From positions 64,378,711-64,442,710 of the forward strand of contig NC_088776.1 of the NCBI RefSeq assembly GCF_954871325.1: a DNA stretch of 64,000 nt, written 5' to 3'. Positions 1 through 12,334 of the stretch are shown here, one piece after another; position 1 is the first letter of the stretch, and the number at the start of each line of letters is the position of its first letter. The stretch comes from Gordionus sp. m RMFG-2023. Taxonomy: Eukaryota; Nematomorpha; Gordioida; Chordodea; Parachordodidae. The notes beneath the pieces were generated by a model. The model was not told the DNA's origin, searched no databases, and worked only from the letters and a program-made list of their open reading frames with translations. Both the position numbers and the translations under genes were made by a program.

Positions 1-682
1 TGAATTCCTTGTCATTAGTTGCCATTATATTCTGTAATTTTGTTTTGGAGAGCTCTTTTATATCATTTCTTCTTTTATATCTTAGAAATGATCCGATTAA
101 GCGCTTAAGAAAATAATTAACCATTTTTTCATTTCTAAGATATATTAAATTTGTAAATATTTTATGATTACAATGCATGTTGCAATTGGTTCATGTCCTA
201 ACTTTAAAAGGTTGGTTATCTTTCATATGCATTTTGAATCCTTTTCCTGATCTATCAAATTTTTTTTTAAAAAAATAAGAATTTGACTAAAAACAGATAG
301 AATTTATGATTAGAAAGTAAGGAATAAAAATTTGCTGATGTAGTTTTTTTTTAAAAAATTTAAAGATCTGATTGTTGTCATAAAGAATGAAAGAAAGAAA
401 GAAAGAAAGAAACTTTAGGGCGATTTTTCAATCTATACAGCTAAAATTAGATGATTGTATCAATCATATGTACCATTGGCATATCTATACAAATTTTATT
501 AAGGTGAAATTGATGTATTCAATTCGTATCTCTCGAAAAAATTTGCCCATTTAAATTATGGATATACTATTTATCTTCTTTTTTTTTAAACATTACTTAA
601 TCGTAGTGGGATTTTAAAAATGTATATAATTTAATAAAATTTTTGTTTATAAATATTTTTTTCTTCTTCTACCATTCATAAG
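1..682. other. AT-rich flank or intron upstream of the EGF exons
   Basis: No exon with good signals was found here. It probably is intron or 5' flank of the EGF-module gene, because the first exon seen (683) begins in phase 1 and so needs an upstream exon. It ends in a pyrimidine-rich tract before the acceptor AG at 681-682. Confidence 0.4.
389..412. repeat. (GAAA)n microsatellite
   Basis: Six perfect GAAA units. A simple repeat with no evident function. Confidence 0.9.
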
Positions 683-3600
683 ATTGCACGTGCGATCCTA
701 GGGTATATTCTGGATGTAGTCGTAGTGGTGGATGTTTGTGCAAAACTAACCCTGATAACGCGACTCTAAGTATTTAAATGATATTACATGATGTTCCAAT
801 TCGAAAATAGAAAAGAACTAAAAAAATTTATGATTACTATATTATGTTGCTTTAATCAGATTTTCCTTCATCCCCACCCACCCTTCCAAAAGACCTAATA
901 ATAATTATTAAACTTCATATTATCCATCGTGTAAACTAAATTTAAATTCCCAAATCTAATATATTTTTTTTTTAAACTTTATATAAATAAAAAATATAAA
1001 TATATAGAATTTAGTATTTCAGTACATATTTTGTTACGAATAATGTCTTGAGATATCAAATCAATTAATAAAGAAAACTTTAACCAATTCATTCAAATAT
1101 CAGTTTAATTTAATAAGATTTTAAGAAAACAAATATAACGTTTTATTTGCTAGAAATTTCGTTAAGTTATTACTGATCAATTACTTTATTAGAATGGAAC
1201 TAAGATAATTTAGTTATATCAGATAGTGTGGGGCTTAATCGTGGTTCGATCAAGTCATTTTAAAAATTAAGATTTTTAGCCGCCATAATTTATCATGCAA
1301 AGCCTCTAGATTTCGTTGATATGTGTCCAAACCTTTCTGTCCATCTATCAGCAAAATCTCAAAATATTTTTTTTTGGCTAAAATGTTGAATTAGTTTATT
1401 TTAAAAAGAGTCACTAATTTCAGATATATCTTAGATATATATAAAAAAACAAAATAACTAAAGATTGGTGTAGTTTATGTGGCATAACTTTAGCCAATTC
1501 CAAATTAGCCAAGCTTTTAACCTAAAGAAAATAGAACTAAATCTGAACCTAAACTTTAGATATTGGAACAAATTCTTTAGGATAAAAACTTGGCAGAACC
1601 AGTCAAAGTTAGATGATTTATTAACATTAATAAAGATCATTAGAACTTGTATATTTTCACAAATTTTGCATATAGAATATTTGAAAAGATATTAGATTGC
1701 ATTCTATTTATAATTGTGTATTATATTTTATAGATAACACTTCATGTCCTGACAATATGTTCTGCAAAGAAAATAGAAACTGCGTCTGCAAGGGTTGGAA
1801 ATATGGATCTAGATGTGACCAAGGTCTCTTTCACAAAAATTATAATTTTTTTTAATTGTAATTCTTTAAACTTTCGACATACTTATTTTACTTAGAGTCC
1901 ACTTGTAACAGGAATAATACGATTTCGCCCTTTTCCACAGGAGGTTGTCGATGTAAATTGGGTTATTATGGCAGGAATTGCGAATTCGGTATATATTTCC
2001 TATATATATCTTATTATAAAGAGAGTTTTAGGAAAATTTTGATTTTAAAAAGATTCCAGTCTTTAAGGGTTCTAATGAGGCCTCTGTATTGGTTCATTTC
2101 ATTTTTTAAGACACATTTCTGGCTAGCAAACAAGGGCTATTTGGGAACATCATATTTTATAGTTTCTCAAGTTTTGTATACAATATTAACAAATAATATT
2201 TTTATATATACCATATTCGGCATTACAAAGCAAAACATAGATTAGATTAAATATAATAGGACTCTTTCATTTTTACGTATCCTTGAGTTGTTAAAGTGCC
2301 TGGATACGATATCCATAATGGATACTATTTTTAATGTTTTTGTATTTCCTTTTTTAAAATATTTTTTGTTGTATTAGAATGATAAAGATTATTATATTTT
2401 AAATGATTATTATTTATGGTTGTATTAGAATGATAAAAATTAATTGTATTTTAAATGATTATAATATATATATTACGAACCTGTTGTTAGCCATGTATTT
2501 TGTTTATTTTTGTGGAAAAAGAAAAATACATTGGCAACAGAGGAAAAGGAGGGATTATTTTATTTTTGTTGAAAAAGAAGAAAATTTGATATTTTATAAA
2601 TTATTGGAAGAGACAAAGAATATATATAATTAATAAAGATTCATAAATTAGAGAAGAGACAAAAGAAAATATATAATTAATAAGGGTTCATAAATTAGAG
2701 AAGAGACAAAGAAAATATATAATTAACAAAGATTCATAAATTAGAGAAGAGACAAAAGAAAATATATAATTAATAAGCATTCATAAATTAGAGAAGAGAC
2801 AAAGAAAATATATGATTAACAAAGGTAAAAATACTTTTAATTTAAAGATACTTTCAATTTAATTTACTTTCATTTTAATTTACTTTCATTTTAATTTACT
2901 TTCATATTAATGTATACTTTCATTTTATTTTTTAAGAGATACATTTTAATATACTTTTATAATTTAATATATATAATATTAAAAATAAAAAAGTATTTGA
3001 AAAACTCGTAATATAAATATTCACTAAATATTACACTTTTTTTCCTATCCATTCAAATCTACAAGGGCTGTTTGGGAACATCATATTTTATGGTTTCTCA
3101 AGTTTTGTATACAATATTAACAAATAATATTTTAATATATACCATATTCGTTATTACAAAGCAAAACATAGATTAGACTAAATATAATAGGACTCTTTCA
3201 TTTTTACGTATTCCTGAGTTGTTAAAGTGCCTGGATATTATATCCATAATGGATACTATTTTTAATGTTTTTGTATCTGCTTTTTTAAAATATTTTTTAA
3301 GTACATTTTAATATACTTTATAATTTAATAACGCATTTATATATAATATTAAAAATAAAAAAATATTTGAAAAACTCGTAATATAAATATTCACTAAATA
3401 TTATACTTTTTTTTCTTCTCCATTTAAATCTATAGGTAGTTCCAGATTGTGAAGAATATTTTTATCATGGAAATGAATATATATGAATCCACCATTATTA
3501 ATTTATTAATTAATAAAAACAACCATTGATTGATGAGCAAAATTATTTTAAGCAAATTAATTAATTAAATTTTTTTAAATTTTATATATATTATACTCCT

Positions 3601-4586
3601 TTAACTTTTAATGAATAAATCATAAGTATAATGTAAAAAAAATTTTTTTTAAAAATAAATGCTCGTTTTAAATTAGAATTTGTTCGATAAGAACAATGTT
3701 AAATAGGGGTAATATTATTTTATATGGTGGTATAAAAATGTTTGTTTACATTTATTGTGCTCTCATGATAAGAGCTTTCTGTTAGAGAACAACATCAAAC
3801 ACTGTATATAAGTATGAAAAAAAATTATACTATATACAGATACAATATACATATACAAATGATTAATAGTGTCTCTATTTAGATATTCTTTAAAATGATG
3901 TATCTGTATCTAGATCCATTTTTTTTTGAAAATAGTATCTTTTAACAACACTGATGTATTATTAGATTTTTTGTTTTTTACGTATCTAAAGATAAATAAA
4001 TTTATATTTCGAATTTTATCAAAAGAATGTCGAACTGATTGTATAAATTCTTACTGGCACAATAAATGCAAGGGGGATGGTGAATGCTGGTGTTTAGATG
4101 GCTATTATGGATTGAAATGCGAAAACAGTTTAAACAACAAATTAAAATATTTTATTATTTGAAAGTTTAAAAATTTTTTGATGTAACTAGAAAACAATTT
4201 CTTGAATATATAATTCCACTTTTAAATACTGTAATAGATGACATTTTATTATTTGAGAATATGCTTTTATAATGTAAAATCATTATGAGAATTTTATTGG
4301 TGAAAGTATAATCATCTCTAAAGATTCAATGGACATCTCAGGGTCTTAAGATTTACTTAATTTTTTGATTATGTAAGATCTAAAAAAAATAAATTAGTTT
4401 TTGAAGACCTCGACTCTAAAAACCTTAGAATAATCTAGTCATCTCCCACTTCCCATATATATTATTTGCTAAAACCCAGCAAAAAATAAAAATGTATCTT
4501 ATATATTTTTTTTAAATATAGAATGTAACTGTGCAAGTAACGAACAATGTGATGAGGCTGGAACATGTAGTCCTCGACTTACTAGA
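683..4586 (+). CDS. EGF-like module protein, five internal exons (partial gene)
   Basis: Exons read from splice signals and phase are 683-769, 1734-1823, 1896-1988, 4026-4127 and 4522-4586. The first four are 87, 90, 93 and 102 bases, all multiples of three and all phase 1 to phase 1, the classic arrangement for shuffled EGF exons. Joined, they stay open and give EGF-like cysteine patterns: GGCLCKTN in exon 1, CVCKGWKYGSRC in exon 2, GGCRCKLGYYGRNC in exon 3, and a full six-cysteine module ending CWCLDGYYGLKC in exon 4. Exon 5 (CNCASNEQCDEAGTC) ends in phase 0, so the module run may stop there. Modules 1-3 have four or five cysteines, fewer than the usual six. EGF modules are extracellular, so a secreted or membrane protein is inferred. 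The first exon with ATG and the 3' part were not found. The acceptor at 4025 has a weak pyrimidine tract. The family cannot be named. Confidence 0.7.
770..1733 (+). other. Intron 1 of the EGF-module gene
   Basis: Donor GTATTT at 770, acceptor TTTTATAG ending at 1733. AT-rich, with T tracts. The open frames inside it look like chance and show no domain pattern. Confidence 0.5.
2607..2838. repeat. 46/47 bp minisatellite, five copies
   Basis: The marker GAAGAGACAAA starts at 2607, 2653, 2700, 2746 and 2793, giving spacings of 46, 47, 46 and 47. Odd and even copies differ in the same way (AAAAGAAAAT versus AAAGAAAAT), which suggests amplification as a dimer of about 93 bp. Confidence 0.9.
2848..2930. 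repeat. Short tandem repeat of about 16 bp
   Basis: Four or five imperfect copies of TTTAATTTACTTTCAT directly follow the minisatellite. Confidence 0.75.
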
Positions 4587-6194
4587 GTAAATAATTATAT
4601 TTTTAACTTTAGGGACAATATTTGCTAAATTTCTCTCAAAAATATTTTTAGCAAAAGTTTTTAAATTAGTATAATTTTAGTAAACACTTTTTTTGCATTT
4701 TATCCTTAGTGTTAAAAATTCAAAATCTACTTTTATCGACGGAAAAGAGGTGAGAATTTAAATGTTTTATAGTGTGAGAGAAAGTGGAGTGATTGATTTA
4801 GGGCTTTCCTCGAGAGTTGAGACAGATTTGTACAAAATATATTATCGATTCTACTATTGTGTAATATTGAAATACCCGGGGATTTTGCTATGGGAGAGGC
4901 AAAAGGTGGTACATAGGGGGGGTTTATTAGCTTTAAAATGATATTTACCAGAACATGCTAATTAGTTTGCACCTGACGTATACAAGTGATATAATTCATA
5001 ATATTTTTTTAATATTTATCGTATTTAGATAGCTTGAACGAAGAAACCGAAACGTACAATCATTAAGGGAACAAAAATTTTTTTGCGGGAATTTTACATT
5101 GTTTTTTTTGAATCTATAAAAATCGTGATTTTTTATGAAAAAATCGATATATAAATTACATTATAAATTATACATTTTTTAATCAACGATTATTCATAAT
5201 TTATATGATACGTGATTTATTTAATTTAAAAAAATCAACAAATAAAGAAATCATAAATTTAAACTATTTTAACATGTTATTAAACCATTTAAGTGATCAT
5301 GGTATTTTGAATGAGAAATCGATATTTATGAAATTACAGTTAATTACATTTGGATACATTCTTACACATTAATATGTATAATAAAGGTGATTTATGATTA
5401 AAGGTTTGATTCAACCAGAGTCTTACACTTAAAGTAGTAATGACACTTACCATCAGATGTCATATTGATTTTCCCAATTTTAGATTAGACCACAAGATTA
5501 GTTAGGCTAGCATTTATTTTGTTGAACCGAGCTTTTACTACCTATCAGTATCTATACGATTTATATTTAAAGATAGGGAACTCAAGAAGGGACTAGTGTT
5601 GGAGAAAACAAATTTTCCTTGATATTTTCAGTTAGGAAAGTTAAATTTTGATTAAGGACTATACAAATCCTAAAAGTATTTCTTTATTAATTTCTACCAA
5701 ATATCGCATTCTGATCCGGGTGTCCTTGTTGGGGGTGGGGGGTTAAGGTTTTATTTAAAAAGGAATAAATTAGCGGGACCTAAAAATAATTTTTTTTCTT
5801 CCGAGAGATCCTCCAGGTCAGACCGAACCTACAAATAGGCACCTCCTGGTTTTTTTTAAATATTCTATAAACCAATAAAAAAAAATAATGTTATAATGCC
5901 AAAATGGCGATAATATGGATGGCTGTGAGGGGTAGGTAGAGGTACTAGACTGTTATCTTTATGGCAAGTTTAACCAATTTGTCCCTATTATAAATTTTGG
6001 GTCCCAATAAAATTCTTATTAACTACTATATGGAAACATCTTGATAATTTGGGCAACTGTCTGCTTCTGAAAAGTGGGAAGATTTTTTAATTTTGATACA
6101 TTTTCTCAAGACCTCTCTCTTCTATAAAGTGGGTATTTGTTGGTTTTTGTGGCGATCATTCAATTTGTATTATAAAATTTTGGTTTGGGTTCGT

Positions 6195-6420
6195 TTCGCC
6201 TATAGACATTCGGGCCTAAAACTTTTCGCCTCTAGCTTATTAAAGCCAACAAGCGCCAATAATTGAACATTTTTCATATAACTTTTGTTGCGTAAGGCTT
6301 TTGGCCTATAGCATTTCTCTTAAGAGGCGAATGCCAATAATTAAACATTTTGCCTAATAGCTTATTCGCCTAGAGCGCCAATGATTGCTAATAAGCGCGT
6401 ATATTGCAAAGTCATTTATA
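6195..6420. repeat. Degenerate local repeat with GCCAATAATT core
   Basis: Three imperfect copies of a GCGCCAATAATT-type core lie near 6253, 6328 and 6374, interleaved with TTCGCC(T)AGAGC-type segments. The local G+C content is above the surroundings. It looks like a decayed tandem repeat of roughly 50-75 bases. Confidence 0.5.
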
Positions 6421-7796
6421 CAGATGGTACATGGTACCATTTCTTTCTTAAGTATGTGTCAGAGTACACATTGCATATGGGGAGGGGGAATATGAATTGA
6501 GTATATTGCACCCTTAAAACTAAAAAAAATAGAGTGACTTATGTTATATTGTTTAAACAATATGATAATGCAAAAATGTCAGAAATTAGAGATTTCTATA
6601 GCCCATTTAAACTGAATAACTATCCCCAAGGTTCTAACTTCAGGGGATAAATGGGAAATTAAAGAGAGAACACTAAATTGCAGAGGAAAAAACTATTATA
6701 TTCTAAAAAACGACGATAAAAATAGAATTTAATTAAAAAATGGAATTGCGAAATGCGCGGCAAAAGTTCTGAGTATAAATTTAAAAAACCCCGAAGACTG
6801 GAGAAAAACGTTCCGAACTTCCTCAAATGGGAACATTCAAATGGCAGTAGCAATGATTAATTTTACGTATGCCCAAATTGTAAAGGTTAAATATTTTTAA
6901 AATGTTCATAATTTATAAATAAAATTTGTTTAATTTATATCAATTTGATATTTGATATCTCAGCATTGCCAGTAAATAGTAAAAAGCAATACGTTCTGCT
7001 TAAATAGCGTCCGCAGGTGAAAGGTAGAGATTCTCAGGTTTTTTTAAAATTTATAGATGTGGCTTAGATAAATTTTATCCTTGAATGAAATTGAAATTTT
7101 ATTGTAAAAGAGCAAAACACCTGCCGTATTGCCCCGACCTCCTTAATTTTATCATTAAATAAATAATTGTAAAAATTACGTTTGCATTAATTCAAAAACT
7201 AACTCTTCTCTATTTTAGTTAAAAAGGAATATCCAGCACTATTACCAATGTCTGAAATTTCGTTTAGAATTTTGCGGTATTCGAGGGATGCAATAAAAAG
7301 TGTTCTGACGTTAGTCACTTTAAAACCTTTAAGTGCATAACATATAGTTTATTTAGTCATTATAATAAAAAATTTTAAAGACGTAGAATAACGTCTGAAT
7401 TGGGCATCCACTTGCTGAGGAATAAGGGTATATTTGATGCACGATGGGTATCCAGAAGTCTTAAACTGTCATGGCAGTTTAGAGTATCTATGAGGCCCCG
7501 TATCCACATTTAAAAAATGCAGGCGGACCCAATTAAAATGGTTAATTCTTACAAGATCTTTGATGTATTAATCTTCAATTTGAATTATCCAATCTGTCTT
7601 TAAGGATTCAGACAAAAAATAGGTTTACCTAAACCAGAAAATCAATAAAGCAGACGATTCGATTCAAAAATTGTAAATAAAGCAGAAGAATGCCTGGCAG
7701 GTTCTAAATTTATTTTGTATAATTTCTTGTTTATTTAATATTTCTGAAGGAGAACATATGAAAATAGCTGAAGAGGCTACTAGTGTATAGCATTCT

Positions 7797-7935
7797 TATC
7801 TGATATGGAATATTTGGAAATAACTAACTGACACTTAAAATTCATTAAGGGGAAGAGTAAAGATTAAACGAACATGTTTACGCCTAAGGTTATATAAGAA
7901 TTTCAAAATATATTGAACGGTTGAGTTTAAAATAA
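7797..7935. repeat. Dispersed repeat, copy 1
   Basis: Matches 14189-14340 in the same direction. Shared stretches include TGATATGG(A/G)ATATTT, AATTCATTAA, AGATTAAA..ATTAAACGA and TTTCAAAATATAT. Divergence is moderate. No coding pattern was recognised, so the element type is unknown. Confidence 0.6.
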
Positions 7936-9397
7936 TAAATGTCCACGTGATTTGAAAGAGTTTCAAAATTGTGCACAATTCTGTGTAGTGTTGGTAAGGG
8001 AGGGGGGTACTGCTTTCACCGTATGAATGTCACTATGAAGCCTTTGCAAAGAAGTCTTATGATAAAACGTATTTCCAGTTTAATGATAAATAAATCTTAA
8101 AAGAACCTTTTAGTCATTGAAATTCTTCTCATGTATCATATAAAGTGGCTAATAAGTCACATGTTCGCAAACGATAACCAATCAAGGTAACGGGCTTCTA
8201 ATATTATTAAGTAAAAAAGATTTGATACAGCCAACATTGTAGTTTTTTTTATCCCCACCTTTTTTGATCTATTTTGATTTGTGCATTATATTCATGATAC
8301 TATAATTATTTTGATATATACTATTTATGAAATGCATTCGCTAAAATTACTTCATTATATAAAATATATTTTTCAATTAATATATAACTTTCTAAAATAG
8401 CTACTTTTATTTAAATGTAGAGATAAGGTATTTTTATATAAAATTACGTTGATTGTAAACTATTTTTAAAAGTTCAAAAAATAATTTGTAATCTTGGAAA
8501 AGACAAGAATAAGCCTTCCTTTTTTTTCTTTCTCCTTCCTTCCTTCTGGACAATTTTAGAGTGATTTATTTTTTTTATTTGAACTTATAGAGTGCTTCTC
8601 AGTAAATTTTAAGACTTCAGCACTAATTATGATACTGCCAGTGTGTGTATCAGACGGTTCAAGTGTCTAAAAAATATAGAGATTTTTTTCCCTTAGATCA
8701 ATCCAGATGATAATTTTAGGAATCGTATATTTAAAAAAAACGAAGTTAATAGTGATTAAAATTCTTGGTAAATATTTTATCCATTCTCTATAATGATAAA
8801 ACGTCGGTCAGAGGATGAGACGGGTCCTGTCAAAGTTTCGCCAATTTGGGACACTACCAGTTCCAAATATAGGATCTTCGGGACATGTCCTCACTCTTTA
8901 AAAAAAATTAAGACCTGAAAAGAGAAGAAATATATTTTTTTAAATGTTAAAAAGAGTAAATTTCTTAATAAAAAATAAAATAATATTTTAAAATATTTTT
9001 TTAAAATAATAACAAAAAGATGTTGTTCATTGTAATAATAAAACAAATTATATTTTCTATCAGAAAAATATTTGGACAATAAATTTATAAAGAGGATGCA
9101 TGAAGACTCCATCTAAGGCTAACTCTATGAGATAGGTCTTCTTTACAGGTTCATTAAGTTGCGTTTCGTCCTAAAAAAATGTGATGTTATAGGATTAATT
9201 AGTAAATATGCAATATTTTAAAATCGAATCAAATAACACATTAAATTTATTTAATTTTTTGGAATAAAATATCACTGGAATTAATTACTAATTGATTGGT
9301 ATTATTTTAGTTATAATCATTAGATTCTCCAGTCGCTTAACCAATCCATCGCAAATTTGACTGTTTTCATAAATATTATTTTAAGCTAATAAAAATT

Positions 9398-9427
9398 CCC
9401 CCCCCCCCCCCCTCCCCCCTCCCCCCC
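9398..9427. repeat. Poly-C tract
   Basis: Thirty bases of C with two single T interruptions, unusual against the AT-rich background. A second tract lies at 13841-13874. Confidence 0.9.
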
Positions 9428-9728
9428 AATTATAATTTACAAATATGAATATCAATTTTCCAACATATTATTCAAAAATATTAATAAAATGGAAAAATAT
9501 TTAGTCTAAGAGATTGAAATCAAACGATAATTTATTTTATTATTTTATATATTTATTTTATTAGATTCAAAATTATTAGTGAGTTAGAATTAATAAGTAT
9601 TTTTAATAATATTTTAATTATTAATAAATATCTATAATTTTTTAAATATTTTTCATTTTTACTTCCATTTTGTAGAACAGAAGAAATAGAAATACAGAAG
9701 TTAAATAAGGCTGAGCATGAAAAAAAGT

Positions 9729-10562
9729 AATGTGTCGTCAAAAGCGATATCATTATTGAATTCAATTGATCAATCAGAGTTTATCATTGATGCTAGTTGC
9801 ATCAATAAATTACTTTTAGCTCACTACTTTGTAAAAATTTATAAAAACCAAAGATTTGGTTCAGGTTATTGATTTGGCGGAAAATATATATGAACAGGTA
9901 GATACAATAAGAATGAATCTAGATAAATATTTTCATAATATTTATCTAGACGTTGAATCGAGGGCTAAATTTTATGATATATAACACTAATTTAAACTCG
10001 TCTAGCACCTAGGCCATTATTGAGATGTAAAATAAATATTGGCTTAACTGAAGAATATTATAAAATATCCAATTTCATCCCATTCTTACATACTTTTTTA
10101 TCGCAACTAAAAGTACAGTTTTTAGATAAAAAACAAGTATTTACAATCTTCAAGTTTTATTACCCAAAAGATCCTTCTTAATTTTCTAATGCCACTATTG
10201 TTAAAATTAAATATTTAGCAACATTTTATTCCTATTAATCAGTGAATTCGAATTGTGGTATAAATATTTACCGTTTAGCTATTTTACCTGAGCATGCTAA
10301 TGATGTGCTCAATCGATATAAATTGGCTCAATTTCCTAAAATTCAGAAGTTTTTTTATATTCTTGCATGTTTGCCTATTACAACATGTACGAATGATAGG
10401 ACTTTTTCCAACTTGAAAAGGTTGAAAACATATTTACGAAGTACTGAATCTCGGCTAAATGGGTTAGCTTTGTTAAATATCCACAGAGATTTGGTTCCAA
10501 CGAAAAACGAAATTCTTGATTAATTGGCAAAATTCCCACCAAAATTAAAAATCACATTATAA
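9729..10562 (+). pseudogene. Decayed hAT transposase, ZMYM1-like, C-terminal half
   Basis: A plain DNA transposon remnant. Four blocks in order match the last part of ZMYM1-like hAT transposases. 9729-9850 reads SSKAISLLNSIDQSEFII. A one-base frame change then leads to 9847-9982, with DLAENIYEQVDTIRMNLDKY. 10034-10182 holds TEEYYKISNFIPFLHTFLSQ. 10242-10523 carries the hAT dimerisation motif: CLPITT, then DRTFSNLKRLKTYLRST, then LNGLALLNIHRDL. After one stop the frame continues to 10562 and ends KLKITL, as in the family. The N-terminal zinc finger and RNase-H-like first part are missing or beyond recognition. The blocks are broken by several stops and shifts, so it cannot make transposase. 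The second hAT remnant (24723-25859) is a relative, not the same copy. Confidence 0.8.
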
Positions 10563-11429
10563 TTATAGAAAATATATTGTATAATATTGTATTTGATAAG
10601 AAGTTAAAAAAAACTTGTTAATTTAATTATTTTCTAGTTAATATTTTATACTTACTACTATTAATATTTTTAATAAAAAAATTATATTCTACTTATATTG
10701 TATGAGAATTTAAGCTGGGGCTAGTTTATAAAGCAAATTTTATTTAAAAAAAATGACATAACACTTTATTTCATTACATTTAAAAAACCTTTAAATATAA
10801 TATACCTAACTTGAAATAATAAAAAATAGGCTTGTAAAATCCATAAGCAAGAATTAGTAATAGTTAAAAATATAAATATAATTATTATTAATTTATGAAT
10901 AATTTAATAGAAAAGCTAAAACAAAAGACCCGGAGGAAGGCCGAAGGAAAGCTGGCCGAAGGCCAGGTAAAAGAAGTTTGGGGGTGAAGCCCAATCCTTC
11001 CCCCCTATAAGAAAATCCTAGATACCCCACAGGATTACTCTTACATATCTTAAATAACTATTCTTTTAAATAATAAACAAAATAATTTTTATAACTTTTG
11101 CCTTAATACATTCACATCTAATAATATTTATTCATCTATAAAGTAAATATAATGATTTTTCCTATCAATTCAAATCTTTTTATTTATTTTAGAATATATT
11201 AAAAATTTATATAAAACTATATTAAAATAAAATATACAAAACATTAATATGTATATATAAACAATATTAAATTTAAATATAAGATGGAGAAAAAAATTAG
11301 TATTGGATATAATAAAAAAAATAATAATAATTTACACGAGATTCAAAAACAAAAAAAAATATAAATTTTACTTAGAGAATTTTTCTAGACACAAACAGAT
11401 TATTGGAATCTTAACGTTTCTTCTGCAAG
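10563..11429. other. AT-rich interval with a short G+C-rich patch
   Basis: Mostly A/T runs. The exception is 10926-11010, a G+C-rich patch with GGCCGAAGG and GGCCGAAGGCC and a weak hairpin, whose style resembles the subterminal part of the MITE at 27103-27450 (AAGACCC, G runs, GAAGCCC). It may be the end of a non-autonomous hAT element, but no terminal repeats were found. Confidence 0.35.
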
Positions 11430-11573
11430 CTGGTCGGCACCCAGAAGGGATCGCGCATTATAGGTGGTCTCAGCGTTCTTGGAGTCTTCAATGCTATAGG
11501 AGTTCTCAATATTATTGGAGGTCTCAGTGTTACTATTGGGTGCCTCAGCGGATGCCCTGGAAAAATAAAATGA
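11430..11573 (+). CDS. Possible terminal exon with a glycine-hydrophobic repeat
   Basis: After the acceptor-like TTTCTTCTGCAAG ending at 11429, a phase-0 frame of 47 residues runs to TGA at 11571-11573. It contains related short repeats beginning with G: GGLSVL, GVFNAI, GVLNII, GGLSVTI, then GCLSGCPG. The DNA also repeats, in a GGAGTCTTCAAT-type unit of about 18-21 bases, and base composition is far more balanced than the flanks. That makes coding, or a decayed simple repeat, both possible. The minus strand and another plus frame (11303-11629) are also open here. No upstream exon was found and no family is recognised. Confidence 0.25.
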   Translation: MVGTQKGSRIIGGLSVLGVFNAIGVLNIIGGLSVTIGCLSGCPGKIK

Positions 11574-12334
11574 ATGAGATTTTATCCATACACCAAAACT
11601 TTTGGGTTATTAAATCAAGAATTATATAAAAAAAAATTCGGCATTCCTGTGTAACTGGTAACCACTTGGGCACCACATGGGGCATATAAATGGAAGACAT
11701 TTACCTTTAGATTTTTGAAAATTTTTTTGAAAAAATATTAAATTTAATTTTAAGTTAAGAACTCAAAAAGAATATATAATAAATTCAAAAAAGTGAATAA
11801 AGAATCCTGAAAGATAAGGAATCTGAAGAATGGGAAACATAAATGTTCTATTTTTTTCTTCTACACATTTAATCGAAATATTTGGTTTATAGAAAAGGAA
11901 AATTCAAATTATTAGCTTTCATCTTCATAATCATTGTAGATAATCAGTATAAAGTTAAATGTAAAAAAATTAATCTTTTCCATGGTGGGGTAAACTCCAT
12001 ATGACATTTAAATAAATCAATGTTACCCAGAATATAATATTCATATTTTTTTAAAAAAAAACAAATATTTTATATAGCACAAAAGGAGTTTTTTCAAGAA
12101 ATGTTTGCTTTCATTAATGATCTTTTGCATGGATTTTGGATATTTTTTTGACAACAATAATCATCGATTTGGCAAAAATTTGTTATTTTTGAAGGTATAT
12201 CGAGAAAATAATGAGATTTGGAAGACAAAAAAAACATATATAAAATTATTATCTTATTAAATATATAAATATTTTTAAAAAAAGGACAAGTTTGTGAAAA
12301 ATACGTCATCAGATTTTATGAAGATTTTTGTTAG
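11574..12334. other. AT-rich interval, nothing recognised
   Basis: A minus-strand frame at 12094-12309 contains a small cysteine cluster (FCQIDDYCCQKN) but has no supporting splice signals or family match. Confidence 0.4.

Larger units (their letters stand above)
2131..3432. repeat. Tandem duplication, first copy interrupted by a 565 bp insertion
   Basis: 2131-2369 is repeated with small differences at 3062-3300, and 2935-3061 is repeated at 3300-3432. The second copy is continuous (about 370 bp). The first copy is the same sequence split by 2370-2934, which contains the minisatellite. So a 370 bp unit duplicated in tandem, and sequence was then gained in copy 1 or lost from copy 2. Confidence 0.8.
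1989..4025 (+). other. Large intron 3 of the EGF-module gene, expanded by repeats
   Basis: Donor GTATAT at 1989. The other introns seen are 72 to 964 bases; this one is about 2 kb because it holds an interrupted tandem duplication and a minisatellite, listed separately. A possible extra exon after the AG at 3436 (reading VVPDCEEYFYHGNEYI then a stop) has one cysteine and the wrong phase, so it is not accepted. Confidence 0.5.
4587..9397. other. Gene-poor AT-rich interval
   Basis: Donor GTAAAT at 4587 follows the last EGF exon, so the first part is probably intron, but the next phase-0 exon was not found. Apart from the repeats listed separately, the only visible structure is a G-rich run near 5730-5748 and a pyrimidine run near 8519-8548. 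Open frames here (for example on the minus strand at 6659-6853 and 8891-9112) are low-complexity and show no family pattern. Confidence 0.4.

Noticed and set aside
1958-2245. A 95-residue plus-strand open frame
   Set aside because: Only its first residues belong to an EGF exon that ends at a donor at 1988. The rest is intron, repeated at 3062.
12094-12309. Minus-strand frame with a cysteine cluster (FCQIDDYCCQKN)
   Set aside because: Three closely spaced cysteines in a low-complexity frame. No phase or splice support and no matching family spacing.
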